Positions 20,705 through 31,467 of a stretch of DNA of 62,457 bases are shown here, piece by piece (position 1 is the first letter of the stretch; each line of letters starts with the position of its first letter). Location: NCBI GenBank assembly GCA_002102555.1, contig MCFL01000140.1:1-62457 (forward strand), read 5' to 3'. A program made the translations under genes and the position numbers. The notes below the pieces were generated by a model, which saw only the letters and a program-made list of their open reading frames with translations, was not told the DNA's origin and searched no databases. Source of the DNA: Catenaria anguillulae PL171. Lineage: Eukaryota > Blastocladiomycota > Blastocladiomycetes > Blastocladiales > Catenariaceae.

Positions 20705-21661
20705 ATGAGCTCTGCCACTGACAGCAATCCGGACACATACCAATGGGAAGCATTATCGCTCACCAACCAATACCGGACGAGCCAGGGCCGGTCCGCCCTT
20801 TGCCTCGAGCCGCGCCTCAATCAGGCGGCGCGTAACCACACCATCGACATGTTGGTCAACTCTTTCTTGTCGCCGACGGGAAACGATGGATCATCCGCGC
20901 TCGTACGCATCCGAGCTGCGGGCTACGAGCCAACCCACTGGGGAAGTACGTTATTGTTCATGATATTTCCATCTGGACAAGATCAGTGGGCTAAGTGCTT
21001 TTGTGCCGTTTTGGCAGTCAACACGCTATATGGTGAGAATCAAGTCAATGCAACCCATGCCGCCTCTCAATGGACCAGCTCTAGTGCCTCAAGCCAAGCC
21101 GCGCTCATTCTCGGCACTCAATTTACTCACACGGGCGTTTACCGATCCCTCGGATACTGTCCCGATGCCGCCACATCCATTTGTACATTCTGGACGCAAA
21201 TCTATGCCAGTGGGTTCCCTGGGGCCCAATGCATTACCGCCCCCGCCAGCCTCCTTGGGTCGCTCGCGCAGCCAGCAACAGTCGCTCACGATGGCACGAT
21301 TGGATCCACTGTCACTGAAACAAGCACTGGACCCAGTGGGCCTCGTCACTTTTCCCCAGCAGTCATTCTTGGCATCACGATTGGATCGGTCGGGGCAATG
21401 CTCTTGAGCGTCACCATGATGGTGTTGATCATGCATCGGCGCCAGCGGCGCGGCAACAACAAGTCGTTCCAGGTCATTCGCGCGGCGAGAATGTCGGATG
21501 CAACAGTCAAAACGGGACTGGTCGGAATTGGCGCTTGGCGGACGAGTGGATCAGCTGCATCAAATAAAACGTTCACTGTGACCCCTTTGGCGGCTGAGAC
21601 GGTCGAGCAAGAGAAGAATGTCGTTGAGGATGCGAGGGTTGTGGATTTTTCACGTCGCTGA
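20705..21661 (+). CDS. CAP/SCP-domain membrane protein
   Basis: CAP superfamily (PR-1/Tpx-1/SCP) protein. Exon 1 ends at 20945 and exon 2 starts at 21018; the 72-bp intron (GTACGT...GGCAG) is a multiple of three without stops, so it also reads through. Spliced length is 294 aa from ATG 20705 (or 306 from an in-frame ATG at 20669). CAP landmarks: LTNQYRTSQGRSALCLEPRL, then NQAARNHTIDM, HWGINTLYGEN across the splice, and FTHTGVYRSLGYCPD. After a Ser/Thr-rich linker, a membrane helix (SPAVILGITIGSVGAMLLSV) is followed by a basic cytoplasmic tail. CAP proteins are usually extracellular and bind sterols or fatty acids. No N-terminal signal peptide is visible, so topology must come from the single helix or from a missed 5' exon. 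A paralogue lies at 36385-37365. Confidence 0.8.
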   Translation: MSSATDSNPDTYQWEALSLTNQYRTSQGRSALCLEPRLNQAARNHTIDMLVNSFLSPTGNDGSSALVRIRAAGYEPTHWGSTLLFMIFPSGQDQWAKCFCAVLAVNTLYGENQVNATHAASQWTSSSASSQAALILGTQFTHTGVYRSLGYCPDAATSICTFWTQIYASGFPGAQCITAPASLLGSLAQPATVAHDGTIGSTVTETSTGPSGPRHFSPAVILGITIGSVGAMLLSVTMMVLIMHRRQRRGNNKSFQVIRAARMSDATVKTGLVGIGAWRTSGSAASNKTFTVTPLAAETVEQEKNVVEDARVVDFSRR

Positions 21662-22575
21662 AGTCTGTACCTTGATGAAAGTGCATTGGGAAATCCCCAG
21701 CAAATAGACCATGGCTGATATGGTCTCGGAATGACTCTAACCAATCTGAACGACAAGAACAGTCCAGCAACTCAGCAAGTATTGTCGGCAGGCTGCCCTA
21801 GGGTCCCTACAGTTCGGTTGGGTGACCTGGTCCGGGTCGCATGTGGATAGCTTGACGTCAGACAAGGTTACGGCAGTTACGGTATGCAGTGTGCCATCTC
21901 GAGCATGGCTCAACTGGCAGGCGTGACACATGCACCACTTGAGCCACAATTCCAGGCCACCCGAAAGCCGCATGTGCGTGCTCATGCCATAAGTCACTCG
22001 CCAGAGATGCATTGAAATGGGAGTTCTAAAGAGAACCTCACAAAATGGGGCCGAGCCTAAGCCCGACTCTCCGGAAGGACCCCTTTGATGGTGGCCTTTC
22101 TTCCCTGTGGCCAATTGCAATGCTGGCCCCTCAAGCCTTTCAGTGTTCACACACCACGCGTCAAGTCTTGCCCCCGTAACCATGAAACCTCAATCACTCG
22201 CGCCTCATGGACTGAATGCATTGAGGGTCGGGCACTGACACGCGGTGGGAAAAAAAGACCCAAGCAATGTGGCATGGTCGACATGGCTCATCCATATTGT
22301 CCATTAACCCAAGTATGCAAACCACTCTTCCGATCCATTCTCAATCCAACACGCAGACCACGAACCGCTGACCCTGCCGAATCATTCAAATACCTCGAGC
22401 ACCCTGGCCCACCCAAAGATCACTCGCCATCCGCCTTCAAGTTGGCTGCCCTGTCACTCCCCATCACCTGCCTATTCCCCAATTTCCATCACGAGTCAGC
22501 TGGACTACTCACACCAACCATTCCCCACCCATACCCTCTTTACTCACGCTGGCCGTCTTCAACTATCCATCCAAC
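21662..22575. other. Intergenic, no gene recognised
   Basis: A 914-bp gap between two plus-strand genes, presumed promoter and 5' UTR of the lysine-rich gene. C-rich sequence near the 3' end gives open frames without coding character. Confidence 0.4.
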
Positions 22576-23529
22576 ATGGCTCCCTCAACATCCCTCAACC
22601 GAGCTAGCAACTACCCTTCACCGCGGCCGCCTTCACCGCGGCCGGCCAGCAAGGTCACGACCCAGCTCCTAGTCGCGCTCGTGTGCGCAACACTCATCGC
22701 GTCCATGATGCTTCCCAGCATCGCGTCTCGCGGCGTCACGTTTGCCGACGCGGCTCCGTCTTCGCCGTCTTCTGCATCCGCATACGTTGGCGAAACCGAC
22801 ATGGGCCCACTCGAGTTTTTCAAGCGGTCCGCACCTGCACCTGCGGGCAAAAAGTCTGCCAACCGCGTCGAGCCGCCAAAGAGCGGCGGCAACCAAGGAT
22901 CGAGTAAGGGCAAGGGCAACGGATCCAACCAAGGCCGCAAGATGCAAGAAGGCGGCAATCGCGGTGGCAACAACAGCTCTGGTAACCGCGGTGGCGGCAA
23001 CAATGGCAATACCACGTGCAACACTGGGTCGCTCGAGCGCCAAGTCGCGGATCTCAAGAACGACATGGCGCGGCTCACGCAGCTCATGGAGCAAATGGCG
23101 CGCCAACTGTCGAATTGCAACCTGTGCCAAAATGGCGGGAACAACAAGAACCGCGGCGGTGGTGGTGGCGGAAACGGGCATGGGCGCAACATGAAGGAAG
23201 GCAATAACAACGGTAAGCGGAATCACGGCAGGAAGGGCGGCAAGCGAGGCGGTGGGTCCAAGAAGCACAAGAAGGGTCGTGGCAAGGGCAAGAAGGGCGG
23301 CAAGCGTGGGAAGGGTGGTAAGCATTCGGGGAGGAAGAATAACGGCAACAACGGTGGAAACCAGAATGGCGGAAACCAGAATGGCGGAAACCAGAATGGC
23401 GGCGGCGGCCAGCAAATGCCTCCATCCAAGACGGTTGTGGTCACTGCTGTGCTCAGTAACATTGGCACTGCCCCGGCTGCAGTTGGCGGAGCGGCGACGA
23501 TGGCTGTTATGGATGAGGCTGAGGAATGA
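22576..23529 (+). CDS. Secreted Lys/Gly/Asn-rich protein with Kex2-like site
   Basis: A 317-aa protein of very low complexity. Residues about 27-50 form a hydrophobic signal/anchor (TTQLLVALVCATLIASMMLP), followed by a short propeptide ending FFKR|SAPAPAG, a dibasic Kex2-type processing site. The mature part is Gly/Asn-rich with a short amphipathic helix (SLERQVADLKNDMARLTQLM) and two cysteines (SNCNLCQNG), then a strongly basic block (KKHKKGRGKGKKGGKRGKGG) and three NGGNQ repeats, ending in an uncharged tail. The whole is polycationic and presumably disordered. The gene at 34480-35210 has the same order of parts (signal, xRRSPTPAA, Lys block, Thr/Val/Ala tail) and is a paralogue by architecture. 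Possible roles are wall or spore adhesion, or antimicrobial cation; none is shown by the sequence. Confidence 0.75.
   Translation: MAPSTSLNRASNYPSPRPPSPRPASKVTTQLLVALVCATLIASMMLPSIASRGVTFADAAPSSPSSASAYVGETDMGPLEFFKRSAPAPAGKKSANRVEPPKSGGNQGSSKGKGNGSNQGRKMQEGGNRGGNNSSGNRGGGNNGNTTCNTGSLERQVADLKNDMARLTQLMEQMARQLSNCNLCQNGGNNKNRGGGGGGNGHGRNMKEGNNNGKRNHGRKGGKRGGGSKKHKKGRGKGKKGGKRGKGGKHSGRKNNGNNGGNQNGGNQNGGNQNGGGGQQMPPSKTVVVTAVLSNIGTAPAAVGGAATMAVMDEAEE
23356..23400 (+). repeat. Three 15-bp tandem repeats in the Lys-rich gene
   Basis: Three exact copies of GGAAACCAGAATGGC encode GNQNG units. Exact copies suggest recent slippage or copy-number change. Confidence 0.9.
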
Positions 23530-23850
23530 AGGAGTTTGTGTACATACTCACAATACAATCTATTTACTCAACAATGAGTGGGGACAGCCTGTACGTGAGG
23601 ACTTCGGCGTGGGAAGCCATGTCCATAACCGCGAGTCCATTACCTGCTTTGCTTACGACTTGCGGTTTCCTGCACGTGATGGGTCACGTTTTGCGGTCCA
23701 GTTTGAGTCAGTCGAGCACCCAGAGCATTATTTACATACGTAAAGAAAAAAAAACATTGACCTGCCATGATGACAGCAATGACCTGTTGTCTCCATATGC
23801 AAAAGAAATCCGTCGACATTCTCACCGCACTTGTACTCGATCCAACGACA
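23530..23850. other. Intergenic, promoter side of the DUF4139 gene
   Basis: A 321-bp gap between two plus-strand genes. An in-frame ATG at 23767 lies upstream of the preferred start at 23851. No other gene seen. Confidence 0.4.
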
Positions 23851-26304
23851 ATGGCTCGCCTTCCCATCGTGCTGTCGTGCCGCGACCACCCCGTCACCCA
23901 TGTCACGCTGTATCGCGACAGCGCCGAGGTGTCTCGCCACTTGACTGGTATCGCCATCGAGGGCAACGGCCCGACTGTCATTCAGCTCAAAGGCGTTCCG
24001 CAGGCGGTCGATCTCAACTCTGTTCGGTACGCATTGTCTCCATCATCCAAACACTTCGCTCAATCGAGGTACCCATATGTCCTTATCGTAATGGCGTCCT
24101 GCATAATTCATAGTGTCGAGTTGGTTCAACAGCCTCAAAAAAAGCAACAATTCATCATTGGCGACGTATCCCTCGCCACCCTTCCGAGTGACCCGCTGCC
24201 ACCGTCGCCACCATCTGCTCGCGACCTGCAAGTTGCCGAAAAGCGTTCCCGGCTTGCTTTGCTTCGCCAGCAACAGACCGAGCTGCGCGCTCGACTGGAG
24301 GTGGTGCTGTACTTGGTTTCTCTCACGCAAGATTACGCTTCTACTCAATCCACGCTCAAATCCAACTCGCTTGATCCTGTCGCTGGTTTTCTCGAAGGAT
24401 TCATGCCTGGCCATGAGGCTGCCTTGCGTGATCTGGCCATGAAAAAGGTCCAGCTGGATGCGGAAATCAAAGAACGGGCCGAGGAGGCACAAGAGCTGTT
24501 TGCTTGGTTCGCTCGGACGGGAAACTCGGTCTCGGATGATGCAGGCGATACGCATACGGGGCCCTTTCGTGAGGTGGCCGTCGATAAATCCATCAAGGCG
24601 ATTGTGGTTTCCGTCGAAGCAGTTGCAGACGTTGAGGGAGAAGAGGCGGTCGAGGTGTCTGATGCGCCTAAGGAAATCGAGCTCAATGTGTCTTACAGTG
24701 CGTTCATGTATTTCTTGTTTGCTTTTCTTGCGGCGTGTGCTCACGGTCCTCCCTTGGTTGAAACAGTGATTGATAATGCAAGCTGGACACCCAACTATGA
24801 CCTTTCCATCAGCACCAAACCCGAGTCTGTTATGTCCGCCGCACAACTGCAGTACCGCGCCATCGTCAAGCAAAACACGGGCGAGGATTGGCTCAACGCC
24901 CGTCTCACGCTCTCGACCGCTGCCGGAGGCACGTCATGGTGGCAATTGCAACGGTCGCCACCAAAGTTTACTCGCCGCTGGGAGCTCAGCATCAAACAGC
25001 CTGTGCCCGCGGTTGATCCGACCAAGCTCGGCAGCGGCAGTAGTACTGGGTTTGCGGCGTATGCGACGCAATCGACTGTCAAATTTGGGGTCCCGTCCGC
25101 GCTTGCCTCAAGCCAGCCTGTGTCGGTTTTTGGCGGGGGCAGCGGCTCGATCGCGTTTGGCTCCTCGGCAACTCCGGCAACGGGTTCTGGATTTGGTTTC
25201 GGCGGATTTGGCGCTGCGGCGACCACAGCGGCCGGCCCTGGCTCTGGGTTTGGTGGGTTTGGTAGTGCGCAGCCGAATGCAGCAGTGATGGCCGCCACAT
25301 CTCAAACGCCACTGGCGGCCAACGCAGCTGTCGCGACAACGCCGGCGTTTGTTGCCCCAGCGCCGCCTGCCGATGCGCCTTCCGCAACCGTCACATCCGA
25401 CAACACCAACAACGAGGACTCTACAGCCTCCTCGCAAGCCTCTCACGCAACCCACTTTGTGGCCACCTTCCTCCTCCCATTCCCTGTAACCATCCGCTCT
25501 GACCCTAACAAGTCGCATCGGCTCATCATCACCTCCATTCGCGCCATGCCCGTGACTTTTTCCCATATCGTTGCGGCCAACTCATTCACAGCCAAGGGTA
25601 CCGAGTCGCCCAAGTACCTCGAATCCAGCTACTTTGAATGCTCGGCGCCAGTCCTCTTGCACGCCGAGCTCGTCAACACGTCCGCGTTCACACTCGTCCC
25701 ACCCCCATCGCCTATGCGCATTCACCTCAACGGCTTGCCGCTCACGGCCAGCCCGGGCGACACCTCGTTTGGCCATTTCAAGGCCGCAGTCATGCCCAGC
25801 GCAAAGTTTTCACTCAACTTGGGCCCTGATCGCAGCGTTTGTGTGGTGCGCAAGCCGCGCTTGTCGCGCGAGGTACTGCCCGTTGCGTCTGCGGGTGCGT
25901 TTTCGCGCATGCTGGGCGGCGGAGCCGGGAATGAGGTGCAGGATGAGGTTGCAAACCGCTTGGGCGTGGACGAAAAGGGCACGATTCGGTCGGTGCGGTA
26001 TGTGATTATGAATAAGAAGCAGAGCAGCGGCAAGGCGTCCTTGGTCAGGGTCAAGTTTGACGAGGTGATTCCCGTGGCAAAGAAGGCGCAGAATCGTGTC
26101 GAGGTGATTTCACCGAGTGGCGATCAACTGCGAGTGTTTGAGCGAGAGACTGCCGCGAGCACGGACGAGGAACGCGATTCCGGCAGTGGGGAGATTGCGC
26201 GTGTGTATGCAAAGGATGGACTCGTGAAGTTTGATGTTGCGGTCAAGTCGGGTGAAACGAGGGAAATTGTGTATGAGTACTTGGTTGTGCGTGGAAAAGA
26301 GTGA
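23851..26304 (+). CDS. DUF4140/DUF4139 (mucoidy inhibitor A-like) protein with FG repeats
   Basis: N-terminal DUF4140 (VTHVTLYRDSAEVSRHL), a helical coiled segment (LQVAEKRSRLALLRQQQTEL) and C-terminal DUF4139 (SYMIDNASWTPNYDLSI), a pair found from bacteria (MuiA) to fungi with no settled function. Exons 23851-24026, 24114-24697 and 24767-26304 give 765 aa. Both introns (87 and 69 bp) are multiples of three without stops, so unspliced message stays open; splicing restores family motifs at both junctions. The ATG at 23851 is chosen because it directly precedes DUF4140. Between the DUF4139 halves is a long low-complexity insert with VFGGG, IAFGSS, GFGFGGFG and GSGFGGFG, like FG-nucleoporin repeats, then an Ala/Pro/Thr-rich stretch. 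Conserved sequence resumes at HFVATFLLPFPVTI. Confidence 0.85.
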   Translation: MARLPIVLSCRDHPVTHVTLYRDSAEVSRHLTGIAIEGNGPTVIQLKGVPQAVDLNSVRYALSPSSKHFAQSRYPYVLIVMASCIIHSVELVQQPQKKQQFIIGDVSLATLPSDPLPPSPPSARDLQVAEKRSRLALLRQQQTELRARLEVVLYLVSLTQDYASTQSTLKSNSLDPVAGFLEGFMPGHEAALRDLAMKKVQLDAEIKERAEEAQELFAWFARTGNSVSDDAGDTHTGPFREVAVDKSIKAIVVSVEAVADVEGEEAVEVSDAPKEIELNVSYSAFMYFLFAFLAACAHGPPLVETVIDNASWTPNYDLSISTKPESVMSAAQLQYRAIVKQNTGEDWLNARLTLSTAAGGTSWWQLQRSPPKFTRRWELSIKQPVPAVDPTKLGSGSSTGFAAYATQSTVKFGVPSALASSQPVSVFGGGSGSIAFGSSATPATGSGFGFGGFGAAATTAAGPGSGFGGFGSAQPNAAVMAATSQTPLAANAAVATTPAFVAPAPPADAPSATVTSDNTNNEDSTASSQASHATHFVATFLLPFPVTIRSDPNKSHRLIITSIRAMPVTFSHIVAANSFTAKGTESPKYLESSYFECSAPVLLHAELVNTSAFTLVPPPSPMRIHLNGLPLTASPGDTSFGHFKAAVMPSAKFSLNLGPDRSVCVVRKPRLSREVLPVASAGAFSRMLGGGAGNEVQDEVANRLGVDEKGTIRSVRYVIMNKKQSSGKASLVRVKFDEVIPVAKKAQNRVEVISPSGDQLRVFERETAASTDEERDSGSGEIARVYAKDGLVKFDVAVKSGETREIVYEYLVVRGKE

Positions 26305-27143
26305 ATGTCCTATGGTACACATGATGACCTACAAATGCAGACAATGTGAATGTACACTACCATGCCCTTTTTGCGTAGTTTTCCTTTCCATTCCGCAGCT
26401 CTGTCGACCGGACTGGATTGTTGCAGGTCATTGGCTTCACTGCAAACAACGGAAAACGTGACTGATGATAGGAGACATGCTCGCCGTTCTTCCTGACCCC
26501 TGTGAGCTCTTGTCCTGCTCGGCTTTACCTACTGTGAGCTCATATCCGACAGTGCCACCCGATGGGATGAGTGGAAACATTGACATGACACGTCCCTCAT
26601 CGTAACCACAAAGTGAACCACGCCACTCTTCATGACCGTGCCCCAATGTCTCATCGCCAGCCACAAGGAAAGTGACCGAAGATCGATTTGATTATGGATT
26701 CGAGGCTTGTTGATCGCTATGTAGCCCATGATCTTCCCACCCAAAACCTGCTCCTTCTTTCGCTGTGTACTTACAGCACGATCATACAGACTTTCCAGCA
26801 CCAACTTCCACCACACCCACCAGTTTGGTCATGGGAATAACCAGAGAGAAGAGCGGACTGGCTGGTTCATTACATTCTGGAAATGAAATGGGACTGCAAT
26901 CATTTGGGGCAGAGTGTATACATGGCAACATCCCACTCGCAATCCCCAAGTGTGAAGAGTCTCCTGATGGTAGAGCGCACGTCGTCAAGTCTACAAAAGA
27001 TAGATACCTCCTCCACCCCCTGATCTGATCTTTGGAACTCTCGTATCTGTTCTCGTCATCCAATTCGACATAGACCCAATAACGACCCATTATCCGCTCT
27101 GGCTGAGCCATCTCATAGACCGTTCTCAAAACTTTCACTCAAC
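26305..27143. other. Intergenic, no gene recognised
   Basis: An 839-bp gap between two plus-strand genes, presumed promoter of the second nucleotidase. No coding or RNA signal identified. Confidence 0.4.
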
Positions 27144-29378
27144 ATGAAGCTCTACATTCTCGCGTTGCTCTCAATCCTCGCCATCCATTCGACCAACGTC
27201 CAAGCAGCGCCGATTACCATCAACCGGATCCCGTTTCCATGGTACGCACATACGCGAGTCGCCATTCATCCTTGGACCAGGCACTGATCAAAAGGTATTG
27301 GACAGGGAAAACCCGAACCGTCCTGGATGCGGTGACTACCCGGGCCACATTCCCGGCTTTCACCTGTCCATCTTTTTCCCACGTCCTCGCCCAACGACCC
27401 CTCCGCCGTGCCCGTCGTGTGTCACATTCACTGGCGCCGAAAACCAAACCTACGTGCCTGGCTATGGCGGTGACTTGCGCATTGCCCGCGCGTTGCCGAA
27501 CGATTCCAAGCCGTTCACCATGACGCTCATTCACACGTATGTTCGCATTTATCTTTCTGACATGAAGATGATGATATCGCTCAACTAATCATTTGTTGGC
27601 CCATCACGCAGGAATGATTTGCACACGCGCTACGACGAGTTTTCGTCGTCGGGTATTGACTGTACCGAAAAGAACCGTGCCGAGCGCCGCTGCTTTGGCG
27701 GGATCGCCAGGATCAAGACGCTGGTTGACCAGATTCGTGCGACCGAGCCCAACACGTACATGGTCGATGCCGGTGACCAGTTTCAGGGCAATTTGTTTTA
27801 CAAGTACGCGTCTCTTGTGTTGTGTCTCACATGGGCTCCAAGCATTGAATCGTCACTCACCAATGCCTTTAATTGTACATATCTAGCTACTATAAGGGAA
27901 ATGTAACAGCGGAATTCGAAAACTTCATCGGCTACGATGCCGTTACCATCGGCAACCACGGTACGTGGCGGTCACTGTCGCATATCGTCCATCTCGCTTA
28001 CTCACTCTGCACACTGACAGAATTCGACGACGGACCTGCACATCTTGGCCAGTTCTTGAAGAAGATTGACATGCCCGCCATCTCGACCAACATGGACCTG
28101 AGCACCGAGCCCACGCTAAAAGGGCTTATCGCGCCGTATGTTGTGCTTACAAAGTACGGCACGCGGATTGGCCTGGTCGGGTATATTACCAAGACCACGT
28201 CAGATATTAGTCAACCAGGTACTTGCTATGCTCCGTTTCTACCCGAGCTCTCCTACTGCATGCACAAGCTGCTGACCAATACATTGTCATGGTTTCCTTT
28301 AGGCAAAAACATCAAGTTTCTCGAGCCGTCCGGCGCCACTGGCCCCGTGCAACGTGCCGTCGACAAGCTCCGTTCACTCGGCATCAAGCGCATCATTGCC
28401 GTGTCGCACAACGGGCTCGACGACGACAAGGCGGTTGCTGCATCGACACGTGGCATCAGCGTGATTGTGGGCGGCCACTCGCATTCGCTCATGCACAAGA
28501 ATGCGTCACTTGCTGGTGTGCGCGCAACCTACCCGCTGCCCATCAAGAACCTCGATGGCCAAGACACATTTATTGTGCAGGCAAAGCAGTGGGGCGAGTG
28601 GGTGGGTAAGTTGCAAGTGTCGTGGGACGGCGAGGGCAAAGTGACGGGGGTGAACGGCGATCCGATTCAAATGACCATGGATATTGCCCAGCATGGGCCC
28701 ACGCAAGAAATGGTCAAGAAGTGGCGCGAGCCGTTTGATGCGATTGCACGCGAGGTGATTGGCACGGCGCCCTTGGCCCTGGCGCGGGCAACGTGTGTGA
28801 CGCAAGGGTGTGCGATCGGGTATTGGATTGCCAATGTCTTGCGCAAGTCGTACACTGGGACCCGGCCTGCCATTGGATTACAGAATGTGGGCGGGATTCG
28901 CGCGGATTTAGGTGCGGGCGATATCACCATTGGCACCGTGTTTGCCATTCAACCTTTCCCGAACGCGCAAGTTCAAGTCGATGTCACGGGTGCAAACATT
29001 GTGGCCATGCTCGAGAACGTGGCCTTGACGCAAAACTCGGATGGGCTGCGCGCAGATGGCAAGAAGGTGACGAGCATGGCGCAATTTGCCGGATTGCGGG
29101 CCAAGCTGGATGCCAACCAGCCCAAGTTTGCGCGCGTGAGCGAGGTCGAGGTCGAGGTATCGGCGGGCGTGTGGGAGCCTCTGGACGTGGCCAAGCAGTA
29201 CGCGATTGTGACGGTTGATTTCCTGTCGAATGGTGGCGACGCCATCTTGCCGCCTGAGATCGTGGGACCCCAAGAGACGCGTGCGCAAGTGAGCGACATG
29301 GTGATTGCGAGTGTGAGGCAGACGGGGACGGTGGACATTTCCGAAGCGGCATTTGTACCTGGCGTGCGTTTTGTGTAG
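27144..29378 (+). CDS. Secreted 5'-nucleotidase (UshA/CD73 family), no GPI tail
   Basis: Paralogue of the enzyme at 12.4-14.7 kb. Six exons: 27144-27241, 27306-27536, 27612-27803, 27887-27960, 28021-28218 and 28303-29378, giving 622 aa; introns are 60-84 bp and phases agree. A signal peptide (MKLYILALLSILAIHSTNVQA) precedes TNDLHTRYDEF, DAGDQFQG, GNHEFDDG (split by intron 4) and GGHSHS; the C-terminal substrate domain shows GGIRADLGAG and NGGDAI. Introns 1-3 match the paralogue exactly, while introns 4 and 5 exist only here. It ends right after the catalytic region (FVPGVRFV), with no GPI signal, so the product should be freely secreted. One catalytic-region difference is visible: the Tyr-preceding His of DLHGHYDEF is Arg here (DLHTRYDEF). 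Whether that alters activity is unknown. Confidence 0.92.
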
Positions 29379-29644
29379 GTGTAGACTTGTCGTGTTTGCT
29401 CTCCAAATGTTTTTTCATGTTGTAATGTTACATTTCGTTGTGTTCCCATCCTATCAATTGCTCTGGAACACGTCTGGAACCTGATCAGATCAAGGAAAGC
29501 ACACAATGGCCATCTCACTCGATCGAGGGCAAAGTACATATATTTACATGTCTACCTCGGCCAATTGTCCAAGGCGCGCAAACATTACCAGTGGCCATTG
29601 TCCTGAATCTGCATAGTCTCGGCACAAGCATACTCTGCGCAACC

Positions 29645-31432
29645 ATGTCTCCGCCGCCCAACACGACCGATGCTGCGGGCCCATCGGGCTCCTCCCGCCG
29701 TCTGCGCCGTGATCGCTCCACGCCCACGCCCGTGCCCTCAGCTGATCAGCACGACCCGGACGACAAGGACAAGCAACAGCAGGCCCAGATGACCAAGGGC
29801 AAGGAGAACAAGAGCACCGACGACGACCAGGAACTCGCCGCCCGTCTCAACCGGCTGCGCTCCACTGCGACCAGGCGGCCCGCCGTTAAGGTGCCCACGC
29901 CGCCCGTCATCTCCGCTGCTTGCTCGTCCCAGTCCCGCTTGGCAGCCTCTTCCGACAACGACAACGACAATGATGATGGCAGCGACAGTGACGACTCGAT
30001 CACACCCAACCAATCGCTTTCCCAACCACCGTCCTCGTCCTCTGCCCCGCAAGTCGACCTAACCGACCTCATCTCCACCATCCATGCAAACATCGACTCG
30101 CCCTCGCCCTCCACCCTAGCTGCCCTTTCCACGGCCGTCTCATCCATTCCCACCTCAACCCCACCCGCCTCGCTTCCTGCCAACCACCCGCGCCGCACAC
30201 CCTTGCACTCGGCCATCATGCGCAAGAACCCGCAAGCCATTGCCACGCTGATCACCAACCCAGCCATTGCCAATGCTTGGGCAAACATGGCCGATCGCGC
30301 CGGCATCACTCCGCTGGTTCTGTGCTTGCGTTCCAAAAAGACATTCAACATGGATTCGTTGCGTGCGCTGCTCGGTGCTGGCGCTTCGGCCTTTGGGCCC
30401 GCCATGGCATTTGCCGCGGGCGATGCTCTCATAATGAGCAAGGCCAAGAAACCCGCTGCTGCGCCAGACACCGAGGCATTCACGCCGCTCGATGTGCTTG
30501 CGTGGGCCATGCAACACATTACCGCGGACGCGGATGCGGGCGTGTTTGACCGCATTGTTGCGGATGCACGCAAGCACGGCGTGCTGGATCAGGTTACCAA
30601 CGAAGGATATGGCGCGTTGCATTTGGCCGTGAATTTGGGATCGCCAGGACATGTCAAGAGTTTGTTGGATGTGGGGGCAATGGACCCGAGTAGTTCGAGA
30701 AATCGCAAGTGGCCCGTGGTTCATTTTGCCGGTACGTCCTTTTCGCGTGTTCGCCTGTTGTTTCTCTTGATGGAATGATGACTCACGCTCGACTTGACGG
30801 TGATATCTAGCGTGCAACAACCAAGTCTCGGCACTCCACCTGTTGCTCGACGCAGGCTGCCCTGTCAACCTCCCGGCGCTCGACGGGCAAACCCCGCTGC
30901 ACGCTGCGGCAGCCGCAGGCCACCTGGCCGTGATTGACTTTTTGCTGGCACAAGGCGCCGATGCCACGATCCGCGACAAGAACGGATGGATGCCAATCAC
31001 GTGGGCACTCGACGCCCTGTGCAAGCGCGGACGCACCCGCCCATCCTCGCCACCCGCGTCTTCGTCGTCAGATGACAAGCACACGGACGACCAAGACCAA
31101 GACCAAGGCGAAGATATTCTCGACATGTTTGAGGCGCTCTGGACACACTTGCACGCGGCACTGGCGGCGGGTGGCGACGAAGCAAATGTTGCCCAGGCCA
31201 AGGTGGTGGCCAACAAGACCACGCAGGGCGAGTCGCTCGTGGACATGGCACTCGTGCATGGCCGCGTCGAAGTGGCCGTGTGGCTCATGTCGGTGCATGG
31301 CGTGCGCAGCGCGCGGTTGGCGGGTGTGGGCGATGTGGATGTGCTTGGTGCAGCCATGAACTTGTTGGCGGATCAGGTGGCTGGCGCAAAGGCCGAGGTT
31401 AGGAGAATCAAGCAGGAGCTCGAGGCCAGCAA

Positions 31433-31467
<35 letters not shown>

